A DNA stretch of 64,000 nt, taken from Bradyrhizobium pachyrhizi. GTDB taxonomy: Bacteria; Pseudomonadota; Alphaproteobacteria; Rhizobiales; Xanthobacteraceae. The position numbers were made by a program, and so were the translations under genes. The stretch is from assembly GCF_001189245.1 (NCBI RefSeq), contig NZ_LFIQ01000119.1, positions 380,606 to 444,605 on the forward strand, read 5' to 3'. Shown in pieces: positions 45,611-54,794 of this stretch. Numbering within the stretch: the first letter of the stretch is position 1; each line of letters starts with the position of its first letter. The notes under the pieces were generated by a model. It worked only from the letters and a program-made list of their open reading frames with translations, was not told the DNA's origin and did no database searches.

Positions 45611-48600
45611 GGATCGGCCGCATGGCGCGCAGAAAGATTGCAATCCTGGGAGGCGGTGTCGCAGCGCTCAGCGCGGCGTTCGAGCTGACGGAGCAGGATC
45701 CCCAGCATCAGCTGTTCGACATCACCGTCTACACGATCGGCTGGCGGCTTGGCGGCAAGGGAGCGGTCGGCCGCGACAAGGAAAAAGGGTATCGCGCCGA
45801 AGAACACGGACTTCATGTCTGGACCGGTTTTTACGATAACGCATTCGAACTGGTCGACCGGCTTTATGCCGCGATGATCGATCTCGATCTCAGCCCGCCG
45901 TTCGGGTCACGCGAGAACGCCTTCGAGGGCCTCGATCGATCCGTGCTCATGGAGCCGTTCAATTCCGGTTGGACTTCATGGACTATCGACATTCCACCCC
46001 ATGAAGGAATTCCGGGCACACCGCGTCCCGCATTATCGCTCGTCGATTTTCTGCGCTCACTGCTCGAATGCTCGGTGCAGCAGAGCCAGTCGATCGCTGG
46101 TTTCACCGACCAATGGCCGGCGGGGACCCAGCACTCCGCCGTGGCGGCCGGAACGACCGACGGTCCGTTCAGAACGGCGCGGGCGAAGATCGATATCCTG
46201 CCGCAGGATCCCAGGACGGTCAGCCCGAGTGACGCCGCCGAACTACAGACGATACTAAGGCATGCGCGGACTCAGCTCTGCGACAAGCCGGCGTCAGCCG
46301 CCATGTCTCGCGACCCGCGCGAGATCGTGGCGGAGGTCGCGCTGACGATCGCGATCGGCATGTTGAGCGACGGCGTGCTGTGGCAGGGCTTCGACTGCAT
46401 CGACCATCAGGAGTGGACCGATTGGATGAGGTCGAACGGTTGCTCGGATTCGACGCTGGATTCCGCCATCGTCCGTGGCTGCTATGATTATGTGTTCGGG
46501 TTCTTCGGTAGCCACACGGAACACGGGAATGTCGTTCCCTGCAGGAATGTGGCGGCTGGCACCGGCACCCGCATCCTGTTGAAGCTGCTCTTCACATATC
46601 GCGGGTCGTTCTTCTACCTTCTCAAGGCGACCATGGGCGAGCTGCTGTTCGCTCCGCTCTACCAGGTCCTCACGAAACGCCATGTCAAGTTCGAATTCTT
46701 TACCAAGGTCGAGCACATCGGACTGTCTCAAGACAAAGCTTCGATCGAATTCATCGACACCACCGTGCAGGCGACCACCCACTCCGGCAATTCTTACGAT
46801 CCGCTGATCTGGATCGGCGCAGATGGCACAATCCCGAGCTGGCCTTCCCATCCAGACTACTGTCAGCTGGTCCAAGGACAGGATCTGCGGGACCAAAGAA
46901 TAGACCTGGAATCGGCATGGACGAAGTGGCCCGGCGTCGACCCTCCCCGAAAGCTGCTGCGAGGGAGGGATTTCGACGATGTCGTGCTCGGCATCGGCAT
47001 CGGCGCATTTTGCACGATATGCAGCGACCTGATCTGCCACACGCCCGGCTGGCGAGAGATGGTCGATGCCATCAAAACGACGGCGACGGTAGCCTTTCAA
47101 GCATGGACAAGCGTCGGCATGCGAGAGCTCGGTTGCAAGCAGGATCGAACGGCTCTTTCGGGATTCGTATTGCCGCTCGATACCTGGGCCGACCTCAGCC
47201 TGATGTTGCCACTGGAAAAATGGCCTCAACCGTCTCCCAAGGGGTTGGCATATTTCGTTGGCTCCCTGGTCGACGATCCCCTGGATCCGCCGCCCCCGTT
47301 CTGCAAACACAGCTATCCGGCCAGGATGCTCGCGCGGCAAAGGCGAAGGATGCTGCGCTGGGTCGAGAGCGACCTTCACTTCCTATGGCCCGGAATTGAA
47401 GGCCCCGGCCATGCCATTCGTTGGGAGCGATTCTTCGACTATCGTGCTTATTCCCCACCCACTCGAAGGCGGTTCTTCGCGCAATATCCGAGGGTGAACA
47501 TCAATCCCTCGGACCGATATGTGTTATCGGTTCCCGGCAGCGTGTTCAAACGCATGGAGGCCGGCAATTCGGGGGTCGACAATCTCTTTCTCGCCGGCGA
47601 CTGGGTTCGTACCGGTATTAATGCGGGTTGTATTGAAGCATCGGTCATGGCGGGCCGCGCCGCGGCAGCCGCAATTGCAGGAGTAGATATTGCCATGCCA
47701 AACGCCAACGACTTCGACGACGTTTCGCTGCCAACCGCCTTGTTGCCGGCATTGGACCTGTTGCGCAAGCTTGCCACTAACGCCGTCGCCGGTACCGGCG
47801 AAATCGAGGCGTTCTGCGTCGTCCAACAACGGCCGCGCTGCGAACTCGAGAAAATGCTACCCGATGGGCTGACACTCCTCGAACCTCCAGCGCCCCACAG
47901 CACGATCAAGACAGCGCATCACGGCGCGTCGTCCGATGCAGAGGGCAAGACGGAAAAGACAGCGGGGAATATTCCCGAGCCACCGCATCATGTCGTCCTG
48001 ATCTTTGCCCGGCAACGCAACGTGCGTCCGGGACCACTACCCTTCGGCGGCGCGCACTACCTCGAAATCGCCCAGCTGATTCCCGACGTTATCCATAAGA
48101 ACGCACCTTCATTGCAGAACGTCCTGTTCAGCTACATGCCGCATTTGTTCGTGAGCTCGCTGGCAGCCACGTTGATCGGCCAGAATTTTTACGGCTTCAA
48201 CAAACAGGTCGCACGAATCCAGGATGATAATGACTCCTTCTCCATGCGAAGCTCATCCGGCACCATAAGAACCTGGTTCGAGCGCGACGGCGTGCCCGGT
48301 GGTATCGACAGTTATCTCGTCATCAAGCAACTCCGCGACAAACTGGATCAGCCGCTGGTCGGCGTCCAGCCGGATGGCAATTTCGTCTACTCGATGCTGA
48401 AATACGGTCTAGGCGGCGCGGTCGTTCAACCCATCAAAGGCAAGATCGCGCTATCCTCGCCTTTCGCCCATAAGGCAGACGAGATCGAACTCGCACCGAT
48501 CTCAAAGCCGCCGCAAAAGGACGACTCTTGGGGATTCCGGTTCATCGCGCCTTGGACGCTCAGCCTGCCCTTCAACTTTCCGGCCGGGCAGCCGAGTTCG

Positions 48601-48675
48601 AGCGCAAGAAATCTGGCGAGGGCCACCGGCGAGTACAGCACGGCATTGCTGGGCCGTATCTTGGTACGACGCTGA
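45607..48675 (+). CDS. FAD-dependent oxidoreductase fused to an acetoacetate-decarboxylase-like domain
   Basis: 1022 residues. The first 700 are a paralogue of the preceding protein: RKIAILGGGVAALSAAFEL, YTIGWRLGGKGAVGRDKEKG, EEHGLHVWTGFYDNAF and LFLAGDWVRTGINAGCIEAS. The third Gly of the GxGxxG motif is Ala20. A polar linker near 770-795 leads to a 220-residue C-terminal domain with PGPLPFGGAHYLEIAQLIPD and FYGFNKQVARIQ, which resembles the acetoacetate decarboxylase fold; this assignment is from pattern only. The start overlaps the previous stop (ATGA); an ATG at 45622 is possible. It is the last gene of the operon. Confidence 0.82.
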   Translation: MRIGRMARRKIAILGGGVAALSAAFELTEQDPQHQLFDITVYTIGWRLGGKGAVGRDKEKGYRAEEHGLHVWTGFYDNAFELVDRLYAAMIDLDLSPPFGSRENAFEGLDRSVLMEPFNSGWTSWTIDIPPHEGIPGTPRPALSLVDFLRSLLECSVQQSQSIAGFTDQWPAGTQHSAVAAGTTDGPFRTARAKIDILPQDPRTVSPSDAAELQTILRHARTQLCDKPASAAMSRDPREIVAEVALTIAIGMLSDGVLWQGFDCIDHQEWTDWMRSNGCSDSTLDSAIVRGCYDYVFGFFGSHTEHGNVVPCRNVAAGTGTRILLKLLFTYRGSFFYLLKATMGELLFAPLYQVLTKRHVKFEFFTKVEHIGLSQDKASIEFIDTTVQATTHSGNSYDPLIWIGADGTIPSWPSHPDYCQLVQGQDLRDQRIDLESAWTKWPGVDPPRKLLRGRDFDDVVLGIGIGAFCTICSDLICHTPGWREMVDAIKTTATVAFQAWTSVGMRELGCKQDRTALSGFVLPLDTWADLSLMLPLEKWPQPSPKGLAYFVGSLVDDPLDPPPPFCKHSYPARMLARQRRRMLRWVESDLHFLWPGIEGPGHAIRWERFFDYRAYSPPTRRRFFAQYPRVNINPSDRYVLSVPGSVFKRMEAGNSGVDNLFLAGDWVRTGINAGCIEASVMAGRAAAAAIAGVDIAMPNANDFDDVSLPTALLPALDLLRKLATNAVAGTGEIEAFCVVQQRPRCELEKMLPDGLTLLEPPAPHSTIKTAHHGASSDAEGKTEKTAGNIPEPPHHVVLIFARQRNVRPGPLPFGGAHYLEIAQLIPDVIHKNAPSLQNVLFSYMPHLFVSSLAATLIGQNFYGFNKQVARIQDDNDSFSMRSSSGTIRTWFERDGVPGGIDSYLVIKQLRDKLDQPLVGVQPDGNFVYSMLKYGLGGAVVQPIKGKIALSSPFAHKADEIELAPISKPPQKDDSWGFRFIAPWTLSLPFNFPAGQPSSSARNLARATGEYSTALLGRILVRR

Positions 48676-48952
48676 CGGCCGGGAATTGGCGCCACTAATT
48701 CGCTCAATGGTCACCAAGACACTGCACTCGCACGAAGCCCTTAGGATGACGACAGCCATCAAAACGGCGAGAGTCGAGCATGAGGATGCAGCGCCCCGGA
48801 CCCGACAGCCGAACGCCAGGCAGCCTTTCACTCGTTACTCGTGCCTTGGCCGCAGAGCGCGCCCGCCCCCGAGCCGGCGGACCGCGTGGAAAGTACCATC
48901 CCTTTGGAGGCTGGATAAGGCAATGAACCGCGACGGTATGACGAATGCCGCA
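48676..48952. other. Intergenic stretch between the operon and tRNA-Met
   Basis: About 280 bases. I see no gene and no obvious terminator. Confidence 0.3.
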
Positions 48953-49029
48953 TGGTAGCGGGGGAGGGACTCGAACCCCCGACCCCAGGATTATGATTCC
49001 CGTGCTCTAACCAGCTGAGCTACCCCGCC
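48953..49029 (-). tRNA. tRNA-Met (anticodon CAU)
   Basis: The minus strand folds as a full cloverleaf beginning GGCGGGGTAGCTCAG and ending GGTTCGAGTCCC-acceptor-CCA. The 7-base acceptor stem pairs perfectly, the anticodon loop is ATCATAA (CAU), and the CCA end is encoded (48953-48955). The body matches an elongator methionine tRNA more than the lysidine-modified isoleucine tRNA with the same anticodon. Confidence 0.95.
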
Positions 49030-49145
49030 ATGGGCTCGCCATCGGCGGCCGGTGAGCCGCGGGTGCGAACGCGCGGCATATAAAGAGTGGCATGCGCGCC
49101 TGTCAAGCAAACCCGGACGGGGCAGCAACTTATTGCAGGCAGAGG

Positions 49146-49514
49146 CTATTTCGGCCTCACCGATGGGTCGCCGCCGGGGCTGCCGGGCGGTGGAATCACC
49201 GGCGTGTTGCCGCCTTGCGGGGTCGGCGCACGCATTTCGGGATCGACCCCGGCCGGCGGACACAACACCCCGTCGGATTTGGCGAGCTTGTCGCCCAGCG
49301 GCTGGCTGCTCTGCCCGGTGGTGGTTCCCTCGGGAGCCGGCGCGCCGGGATGCGACGGCTGCTGCTGCGGCGCGCAATTCGCAGCGGCGCGCTGCGGCGC
49401 CGGCGGCGCGGTCTGTGCCGGCGGCGTGGCGGGCGTCGGCGGCGCCTGCGCCGCGGCAACAGCGGGTGCCAGCATCAGCACACAGGATAAAGCGAGTGTT
49501 CGATTGATCCTCAT
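49146..49514 (-). CDS. Exported Pro/Ala-rich protein (122 aa)
   Basis: Signal peptide MRINRTLALSCVLMLAPAVA with cleavage near AAAQA, then a low-complexity Pro/Ala/Gln region and a short C-terminal part with GDKLAKSDGVLCPPAGVDPEM and a Gly/Pro-rich end. Two Cys may form a disulfide. Proteins of this shape are common hypothetical periplasmic proteins in the group. A longer upstream frame is antisense noise within the methyltransferase gene. Confidence 0.75.
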   Translation of the reverse strand: MRINRTLALSCVLMLAPAVAAAQAPPTPATPPAQTAPPAPQRAAANCAPQQQPSHPGAPAPEGTTTGQSSQPLGDKLAKSDGVLCPPAGVDPEMRAPTPQGGNTPVIPPPGSPGGDPSVRPK

Positions 49515-49567
49515 GACGGGAAAACCGTGACGACGCGCCGATGTTCCCTCGCAAAATCGCCGCAACC

Positions 49568-50206
49568 TCACGATTTGCGGAAGCGGATCAGCGAGAAATG
49601 CCCCATCGGCGGCATCGGCCGGCGCTCCGCAAGGCTGACCCCGCCATGCTTCGCCGCCCAATTGGTCAGCCGCTCCCACGGAAACTCCGGACGCCAGCCG
49701 AGCCGCCGCGCCAGCGGCGCGAAGGCGAGCTCGAAGACGCGGCGCGGGCCGCTCTCGGCGCCGATGTGATTGACCAGGATCAGCTCGCCGCCGGGCTTCA
49801 GCACGCGGATGAAATCGTCGAGCGTCGCCTCGGGATCCGGCACCGCGGTGATGACATATTGCGCGACCACCGCGTCGAAGAACGCATCCGGAAACGCGAG
49901 ATTCTTGGCGTCCATCACCGCCAGCGCCTCGACATTGCTGAGGCCCTGCGTGCGCACGCGCTTGAGCGCCCGCCGCAGCATCGGTTCGGAAATATCGACG
50001 CCGCATAGTTTTGTGGTGCGCTTGTATTCCGACAGCGACAGCCCGGTGCCGACGCCGACGTCAAGCACGCGGCCGCCGATCCGGTCGGCTTCCGCGATCG
50101 TCGACTGACGGCCTTGGTCGAACACCTTGCCGAACACCAGATCGTAGATCGGTGCCCAGCGGCCATACGCCTTTTCGACCCCTTCGCGGTCGATGTCCCC
50201 AGCCAT
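49568..50206 (-). CDS. SAM-dependent methyltransferase, phospholipid N-methyltransferase-like
   Basis: 212 residues, starting with EKAYGRWAPIYDLVFGKVFDQGR, which is close to the N-terminus of Rhodobacter-type phosphatidylethanolamine N-methyltransferase (PmtA) and UbiE-like proteins. Motif I is VLDVGVGTGLSL (47-58), motif II is CGVDISEPML, and the post-motif region is VLKPGGELILVNHIGAE. The likely reaction is successive methylation of phosphatidylethanolamine toward phosphatidylcholine. GGGGCAGGGGA lies before the ATG at 50206. It is 25 bases downstream of mnmA in the same direction. Confidence 0.82.
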   Translation of the reverse strand: MAGDIDREGVEKAYGRWAPIYDLVFGKVFDQGRQSTIAEADRIGGRVLDVGVGTGLSLSEYKRTTKLCGVDISEPMLRRALKRVRTQGLSNVEALAVMDAKNLAFPDAFFDAVVAQYVITAVPDPEATLDDFIRVLKPGGELILVNHIGAESGPRRVFELAFAPLARRLGWRPEFPWERLTNWAAKHGGVSLAERRPMPPMGHFSLIRFRKS

Positions 50207-50231
50207 TCCCCTGCCCCGACGTTTCTTCTGT

Positions 50232-51428
50232 CTATCCGCGAACCGCTTCCGCAAGCGGCGCCAACGCGTCCCGCGTCGCGGCCCGTGTTGCGCGGCTTGC
50301 GCTTGCACTTCTGATGAAGCCGCCGCCGAGCACACGCGCTTGCCCGGAGGGCGCGTCGTAGAACACGCAGGCCTGGCCGGGCGACACGCCCTCCTCGCCG
50401 GCGACGAGCTCGACCTCATAGCCGCCATCGACGGCGCGCAACCACGCCGGCTGCGGCGCGCGCGTCGAACGCACGCGGACATAGATCTCGATGCCCTCGC
50501 CGATCACGCGATCCAGCGCGCCGTCGCCGATCCAGTTGACGTCGCGCAGCGCGATGCGATCCATCCGCAGCGCCTCGCGCGGCCCGACCACGACACGGCG
50601 CGTCGCCGCATCGAGCTTGACCACATAGAGCGGGCTGCCGGAGGCAATGCCGAGCCCCTTGCGCTGGCCGACGGTGAAATGAACGATGCCCTGGTGCTGG
50701 CCGATCACATGACCGTCGAGATCGACGATGTCGCCCGGCGCGATCGCATTCGGCTTCAGCCGTCCGATGATGTCGGTGTAGCGGCCGGTCGGCACGAAGC
50801 AGATGTCCTGGCTGTCCTGCTTGTCGGCGACCTCGAGATCGAAGCGCCGCGCCAGCTCGCGGGTCTGCGGCTTGGTCATGTCGCCGAGCGGGAAGCGCAG
50901 GAAGTCGAGCTGCTCGCGCGTGGTCGCGAACAGGAAATAGCTCTGGTCGCGATCGGCATCCGCGGCACAGACCAGCGAGCGCGATCCGTCGGCAAGCCGC
51001 CGCGAGGCGACATAGTGGCCGGTAGCGAGCGCCTGCGCGCCGAGCTCGCGCGCGGTCGCGAGCAGGTCGCGAAACTTGACCGAACGGTTGCACTCGATGC
51101 ACGGCACCGGCGTCTCGCCGAGCGCGTAGCTGTCGGCGAAATTGTCGATCACCGATTGCTTGAAGCGGCTTTCGTAGTCGAGCACGTAATGCGGGATGCC
51201 GATCCGCTCGGCGACATTGCGCGCATCGTGGATGTCGCGGCCGGCGCAGCAGGCGCCCTTGCGATGGGTCGCGGCGCCGTGGTCGTAGAGCTGCAGCGTG
51301 ATCCCGACCACGTCGTAACCCTGCGACTTCAACAGCGCAGCCGTCACCGACGAGTCGACGCCGCCGGACATGGCAACGACGATCCGTGTGTCTTCAGGGC
51401 GGCCTTCGAGATCCAGACTGTTGAGCAT
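50232..51428 (-). CDS. mnmA: tRNA-specific 2-thiouridylase MnmA
   Basis: 398 residues catalysing s2U34 formation in tRNA for Lys, Glu and Gln. The PP-loop SGGVDSS is at 21-27. The catalytic Cys is Cys113 in CIECNRSVKF and the persulfide partner is Cys210 in KQDSQDICFVP. The conserved GQHQGIVHFTVGQRKGLGIA block follows. The frame stays open for another 2.2 kb upstream, antisense to fliK, but enzyme homology begins at the ATG at 51428. Confidence 0.95.
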   Translation of the reverse strand: MLNSLDLEGRPEDTRIVVAMSGGVDSSVTAALLKSQGYDVVGITLQLYDHGAATHRKGACCAGRDIHDARNVAERIGIPHYVLDYESRFKQSVIDNFADSYALGETPVPCIECNRSVKFRDLLATARELGAQALATGHYVASRRLADGSRSLVCAADADRDQSYFLFATTREQLDFLRFPLGDMTKPQTRELARRFDLEVADKQDSQDICFVPTGRYTDIIGRLKPNAIAPGDIVDLDGHVIGQHQGIVHFTVGQRKGLGIASGSPLYVVKLDAATRRVVVGPREALRMDRIALRDVNWIGDGALDRVIGEGIEIYVRVRSTRAPQPAWLRAVDGGYEVELVAGEEGVSPGQACVFYDAPSGQARVLGGGFIRSASASRATRAATRDALAPLAEAVRG

Positions 51429-51734
51429 CTTTAAGCGGTCATTGGTCACTGTCGCGGCGAGCATATGCGCTCCGCGACGATATTGGAAAAAGCCTTTTGT
51501 CCAGAGAGCCTTAGAACACATCCAAGGCCGGTTCGGTCGGTTCGGACGGGTTGGAGGCCACCTTTTAATATAGGCCGTATTCCGGTGAGGCAATCCGCCG
51601 GAAGCCGTGCCGTGCCGCGCGTGGACGGCAAATCTTGCCGCCGGGCAAAAAGGAGACCTGCCGGGAACCTGCTTCAGCCGGCCAAGACAGCTCGTAACCT
51701 TCTGAAATAACTCATTATTTATTGCCATCCCCGG
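51429..51734. other. Divergent intergenic region between mnmA and fliK
   Basis: About 306 bases with both promoters expected. An A+T-rich patch lies at 51700-51725 just upstream of fliK. A short GGTTCGGTC/GGTTCGGAC near-repeat is at 51528-51545. I find no gene. Confidence 0.3.
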
Positions 51735-53381
51735 TTGGCCCACTCCTTGCTGACAAAACGCTGGAAGTCTCATTTGCGAGGGTTGGCAGTGGTCAGCGTC
51801 ACGTCGGAAGCATTGGCAGGCCGGTCTTTTCAGGGCGCGACGCAGCGGTCGTCGCGGCCCGATCCCGCTTCGCAGACGGGGAACGACGGCTTTGCCGCGC
51901 TGGTCGACAGCAACACTGCGTCCACAAACGACGGCAGCCGCTACGACTCCCAGCCAGCGCCCTCGCGGCGGTCCGACGATCCGCCCTCGACGACCGACGC
52001 ACGCCCCCGCGACACCAGCACGGGCCCCGACCGGACGTCGCGGGATTCCGCCAGTTCGCGCAACGACAACAAGGTCGAGAGCGACGCGCCGTCCAAGACC
52101 AAGTCGAAATCGAAATCGGACGACTCGAAATCGAACTCCGATGCGAAATCGACCAGTGACAAGCCGGACGCGACGCAGGCCGCTGCGCAGCAGGATCCGG
52201 GTGCGGCAACCGTGAATGCCGTGATTGCTCCTGTTGCCGCGACACCGGCGACTGCCCCGACACCGGCGGCCATCGCGCCGTCGGACCAGCCGGCCGCACC
52301 GCTCGCGATCGCCGCAGCGGCCATCGCGGCAAGCTCGGCCAATGCCGGCACCGGCGCTGCTGGCGGCAGCGGCGCGCCTGCCGGCGCCGACACCGCAGCG
52401 GCGGCGGCCACCACAGCGAATGCCGACAAGGTCGCCAAGGCCGCCGGCGTCAAGACCGACGCACAGGTCATCACCACCAGCGATGCGGCAACGGCTTCGG
52501 GCGCAGCGACAGCGACCGGCGATGCGACATTCGCCGCCACAGTTGCCGCCGGAACGCCCGCCACCAAGACGACGACACAGGCCAAGACACAGCTCACCGC
52601 GAAGGACGCGACGGCGACGATGCCGGCCGACCAGGACGGCGCCGCCGCGGGCAGCGCCAACACCGCGCAGGCTGCTCCGACCAACATCGTTCCCGCTACC
52701 GCGCAGCCGGCCGCAGTTGCCGGCAAGGCAAAGGCCGCCACCGACGGTGCCGCCGATGCCATCAAGGCCGACGCAAACGGCGACGGCAATGCCGCGCCGA
52801 CGCCGGCGGTCGGCGGCCACGCGACCGCGCAGACCCAGCTCACAACCCCCGATCCCAGCGCGCAGGCAGCGAACGCACTGCAGCCGCAACCCGCGACCAC
52901 CCAGACGACGCCGTCTGCGACCGCACAATTGACCGTGACCAACGCTGCGCAGAGCGCCGCCGTGCCGCTCAGCGGGCTTGCGATGCAGATCGCCGCCTCC
53001 GCCAAGAGCGGCAAGAGTCGCTTCGAGATCCGGCTCGACCCCGCCGAGCTCGGCCGCATCGATGTCCGCATCGATGTCGATCGCAACGGCCAGGTCACCT
53101 CGCATCTCACCGTCGAACGCCCGGAAACGCTGTCGATGCTGCGCCAGGACGCCAACCAGTTGCAGCGCGCGCTCGACAATGCCGGCCTCTCGACCGGCAA
53201 TGGCGGATTGCAGTTCAGCCTGCGCGACCAGTCGCAGTCGGGCCAGAACAACAATGGCCAGTCCAATCCGAACGCCCATCGTTTGATCGTTACCGAGGAG
53301 GACAGCGTTCCCGCCGCAGCGGCGGGCCGCTCCTACGGCCGTGCAACCGGCGCCCTCGGCGGCGTCGATATCAGAGTGTAA
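51735..53381 (+). CDS. fliK: Flagellar hook-length control protein FliK
   Basis: 548 residues with the FliK plan: a long Ala/Thr/Asp-rich disordered N-terminus, lysine-rich repeats around residues 115-145, and a folded C-terminal domain (about 405-500) with FEIRLDPAELGRIDVRIDVD and LSMLRQDANQLQRALDNAGL. It measures hook length during export and switches substrate class. Start choice is open: the ATG at 51735, or a GTG at 51789 that begins a more typical N-terminus. The flgD gene follows 10 bases after the stop. Confidence 0.9.
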   Translation: MAHSLLTKRWKSHLRGLAVVSVTSEALAGRSFQGATQRSSRPDPASQTGNDGFAALVDSNTASTNDGSRYDSQPAPSRRSDDPPSTTDARPRDTSTGPDRTSRDSASSRNDNKVESDAPSKTKSKSKSDDSKSNSDAKSTSDKPDATQAAAQQDPGAATVNAVIAPVAATPATAPTPAAIAPSDQPAAPLAIAAAAIAASSANAGTGAAGGSGAPAGADTAAAAATTANADKVAKAAGVKTDAQVITTSDAATASGAATATGDATFAATVAAGTPATKTTTQAKTQLTAKDATATMPADQDGAAAGSANTAQAAPTNIVPATAQPAAVAGKAKAATDGAADAIKADANGDGNAAPTPAVGGHATAQTQLTTPDPSAQAANALQPQPATTQTTPSATAQLTVTNAAQSAAVPLSGLAMQIAASAKSGKSRFEIRLDPAELGRIDVRIDVDRNGQVTSHLTVERPETLSMLRQDANQLQRALDNAGLSTGNGGLQFSLRDQSQSGQNNNGQSNPNAHRLIVTEEDSVPAAAAGRSYGRATGALGGVDIRV

Positions 53382-53391
53382 GGAGTTCACC

Positions 53392-54102
53392 ATGGCAGTC
53401 GATGCAACCATGCCGACGCCCGTCGTCTCGGCACCGGGCACCAGCAACGGAACGAACTCAAGCAGCAGCGGCAGCGGCCTGACGACCTCCTCGCAGGGCA
53501 TTGCCGACAATTTCCAGACCTTCCTGACGCTGCTGACCACGCAATTGCAGAACCAGAACCCGCTCGACCCGCTCGACACCAACCAGTTCACCCAGCAACT
53601 GGTGCAGTTCGCGGGCGTCGAGCAGCAGCTGAAATCCAACGATCAGCTGAAGTCGCTGATCGAGATCGAGAAGAGCGCGCAGTCGACCCAGGCGCTGGTC
53701 TATGTCGGCAACACGGTCGCGGTCGACGGCAGCAAGACGCAGTTCGACAAATCCGCGACCTGGAATCTGGTGTCCCCGCAAGCCACCAGCGCCACCATCA
53801 CGATCACGAGCGCGACCGGACAGACCGCCTATTCCGGCAATTTCAGCCTGAAGCAGGGCAACGCCAGCTTCGTCTGGGACGGCAAGGGCAATGACGGCAC
53901 GCAATGGCCGGCCGGCACCTACACGCTGACCGCCACCGGCAAGGATTCCAAGGGCAATCCGATCGCCATCTCGACCGAGGTGCAGGGCGTCGTCGACTCC
54001 GTCGACCTGACCGCCTCCCCGCCGCTGCTCTCGATCGGCGGGCAGACCTACACCACCGACAAGATCAAGCGCGTGGTGCGCGGGGCGACTGGCTCGAGCT
54101 AA
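53392..54102 (+). CDS. flgD: Flagellar hook-capping protein FlgD
   Basis: 236 residues. The N-terminal block FQTFLTLLTTQLQNQNPLDP with TNQFTQQLVQFAGVEQQ is the diagnostic FlgD cap sequence, followed by the tudor/FnIII-like hook-assembly domain with FVWDGKGNDGTQWPAGTYT. AAGGAG precedes the ATG at 53392. It forms an operon with fliK. Confidence 0.96.
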   Translation: MAVDATMPTPVVSAPGTSNGTNSSSSGSGLTTSSQGIADNFQTFLTLLTTQLQNQNPLDPLDTNQFTQQLVQFAGVEQQLKSNDQLKSLIEIEKSAQSTQALVYVGNTVAVDGSKTQFDKSATWNLVSPQATSATITITSATGQTAYSGNFSLKQGNASFVWDGKGNDGTQWPAGTYTLTATGKDSKGNPIAISTEVQGVVDSVDLTASPPLLSIGGQTYTTDKIKRVVRGATGSS

Positions 54103-54464
54103 GCACATTGCGACGATCCGTAGCTGCGCGTTGAGCGGGCGACCCGCTCACCACACTGTATCGTCGTCCTGGCGAAAGCCAGGACCCATAACCACCGCAA
54201 TTGATGATGAACGGGATCGTGGCCCCAGCGTCGCGCAACAATTGAGAGTTGGGGTAATGGGTCCTGGCTTTCGCCAGGACGACGCTGAGTGTGTGGCGCG
54301 GTTCTTGCGGGCCACACGATCGCATTCTCGCGACATGATTTGCCCGAGCTTTTTTGCTTCTCGTTTCGCCCTCCCTTGAAGGGGGCGCAGGGAAAGCCGG
54401 GTGCCGGTCGCGACGGTTCCATGCTATAGCCACGTCACTTGGCTGCTTGCTGTGGGGCTCGACA
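54103..54464. other. Intergenic region holding a REP-like element
   Basis: Apart from the inverted repeat at 54162-54284 nothing coding is seen. The fliK-flgD transcript may end at this structure. Confidence 0.4.
54162..54284. repeat. REP/BIME-like inverted repeat pair
   Basis: A 32-base left arm (54162-54193) and its reverse complement (54253-54284) differ at one base and flank 59 bases. Each arm is itself a hairpin, CCTGGC-GAAA-GCCAGG. This is the structure of a REP doublet. Similar CGTCCTGGCGAAAGCCAGGA units are, to my knowledge, frequent between genes of Bradyrhizobium-type genomes. Confidence 0.85.
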
Positions 54465-54683
54465 ATGCCGATCAATCGCTTGCTGAAGACGGGCGAATAC
54501 ACGCCGGAGCAAATCGAGCTCTTCAACAGGGCGTTCAGCCTGGCGCTGCATTCGATGGGTCTGGTTGATCGGAACGATCCGCTTTGCGAGATCGTGGCCC
54601 GCAAGGTCATCGAGATCGGCAAGACCGGGGACCTCGACGCGAAGGGCATCGCGGAAGCCGCTGTCGCCAGCATCGGTCTCTGA
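54465..54683 (+). CDS. Small hypothetical helical protein (72 aa)
   Basis: MPINRLLKTGEYTPEQIELF... a soluble, wholly helical 72-residue protein ending GDLDAKGIAEAAVASIGL. A purine-rich GGGG lies before the ATG at 54465. Small proteins of this kind recur in this bacterial group without known function. It is followed by a bidirectional hairpin. Confidence 0.78.
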   Translation: MPINRLLKTGEYTPEQIELFNRAFSLALHSMGLVDRNDPLCEIVARKVIEIGKTGDLDAKGIAEAAVASIGL

Positions 54684-54754
54684 CGGCCGACGCGGTCGAT
54701 GGCCGCTGACGGAACGGCGCTTGCCCCCGCGGATCAGACGTTCCGGCTGAGCGC

Positions 54755-54779
54755 GGGCCGCCGCCGTTGCTGGCGGCCC
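54755..54779. terminator. Bidirectional terminator-like hairpin
   Basis: GGGCCGCC and GGCGGCCC form a perfect 8-bp stem with a 9-base loop between the convergent genes ending at 54683 and 54795. There is no T run, so function as a terminator is inferred from position. Confidence 0.5.
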
Positions 54780-54794
54780 GTCATCAGAGCGGCC

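Noticed and set aside
50193..51434. Plus-strand open frame of 413 codons
   Set aside because: Antisense to mnmA with no motif.
51941..53266. Minus-strand Ala/Val-rich open frame of 441 codons
   Set aside because: Mirror of the Ala/Thr-rich fliK repeats, not a gene.
51429..53639. Upstream continuation of the mnmA frame to more than 1100 codons
   Set aside because: The extension is antisense to fliK, Gly/Arg/Val-rich low complexity, and MnmA homology starts at 51428.
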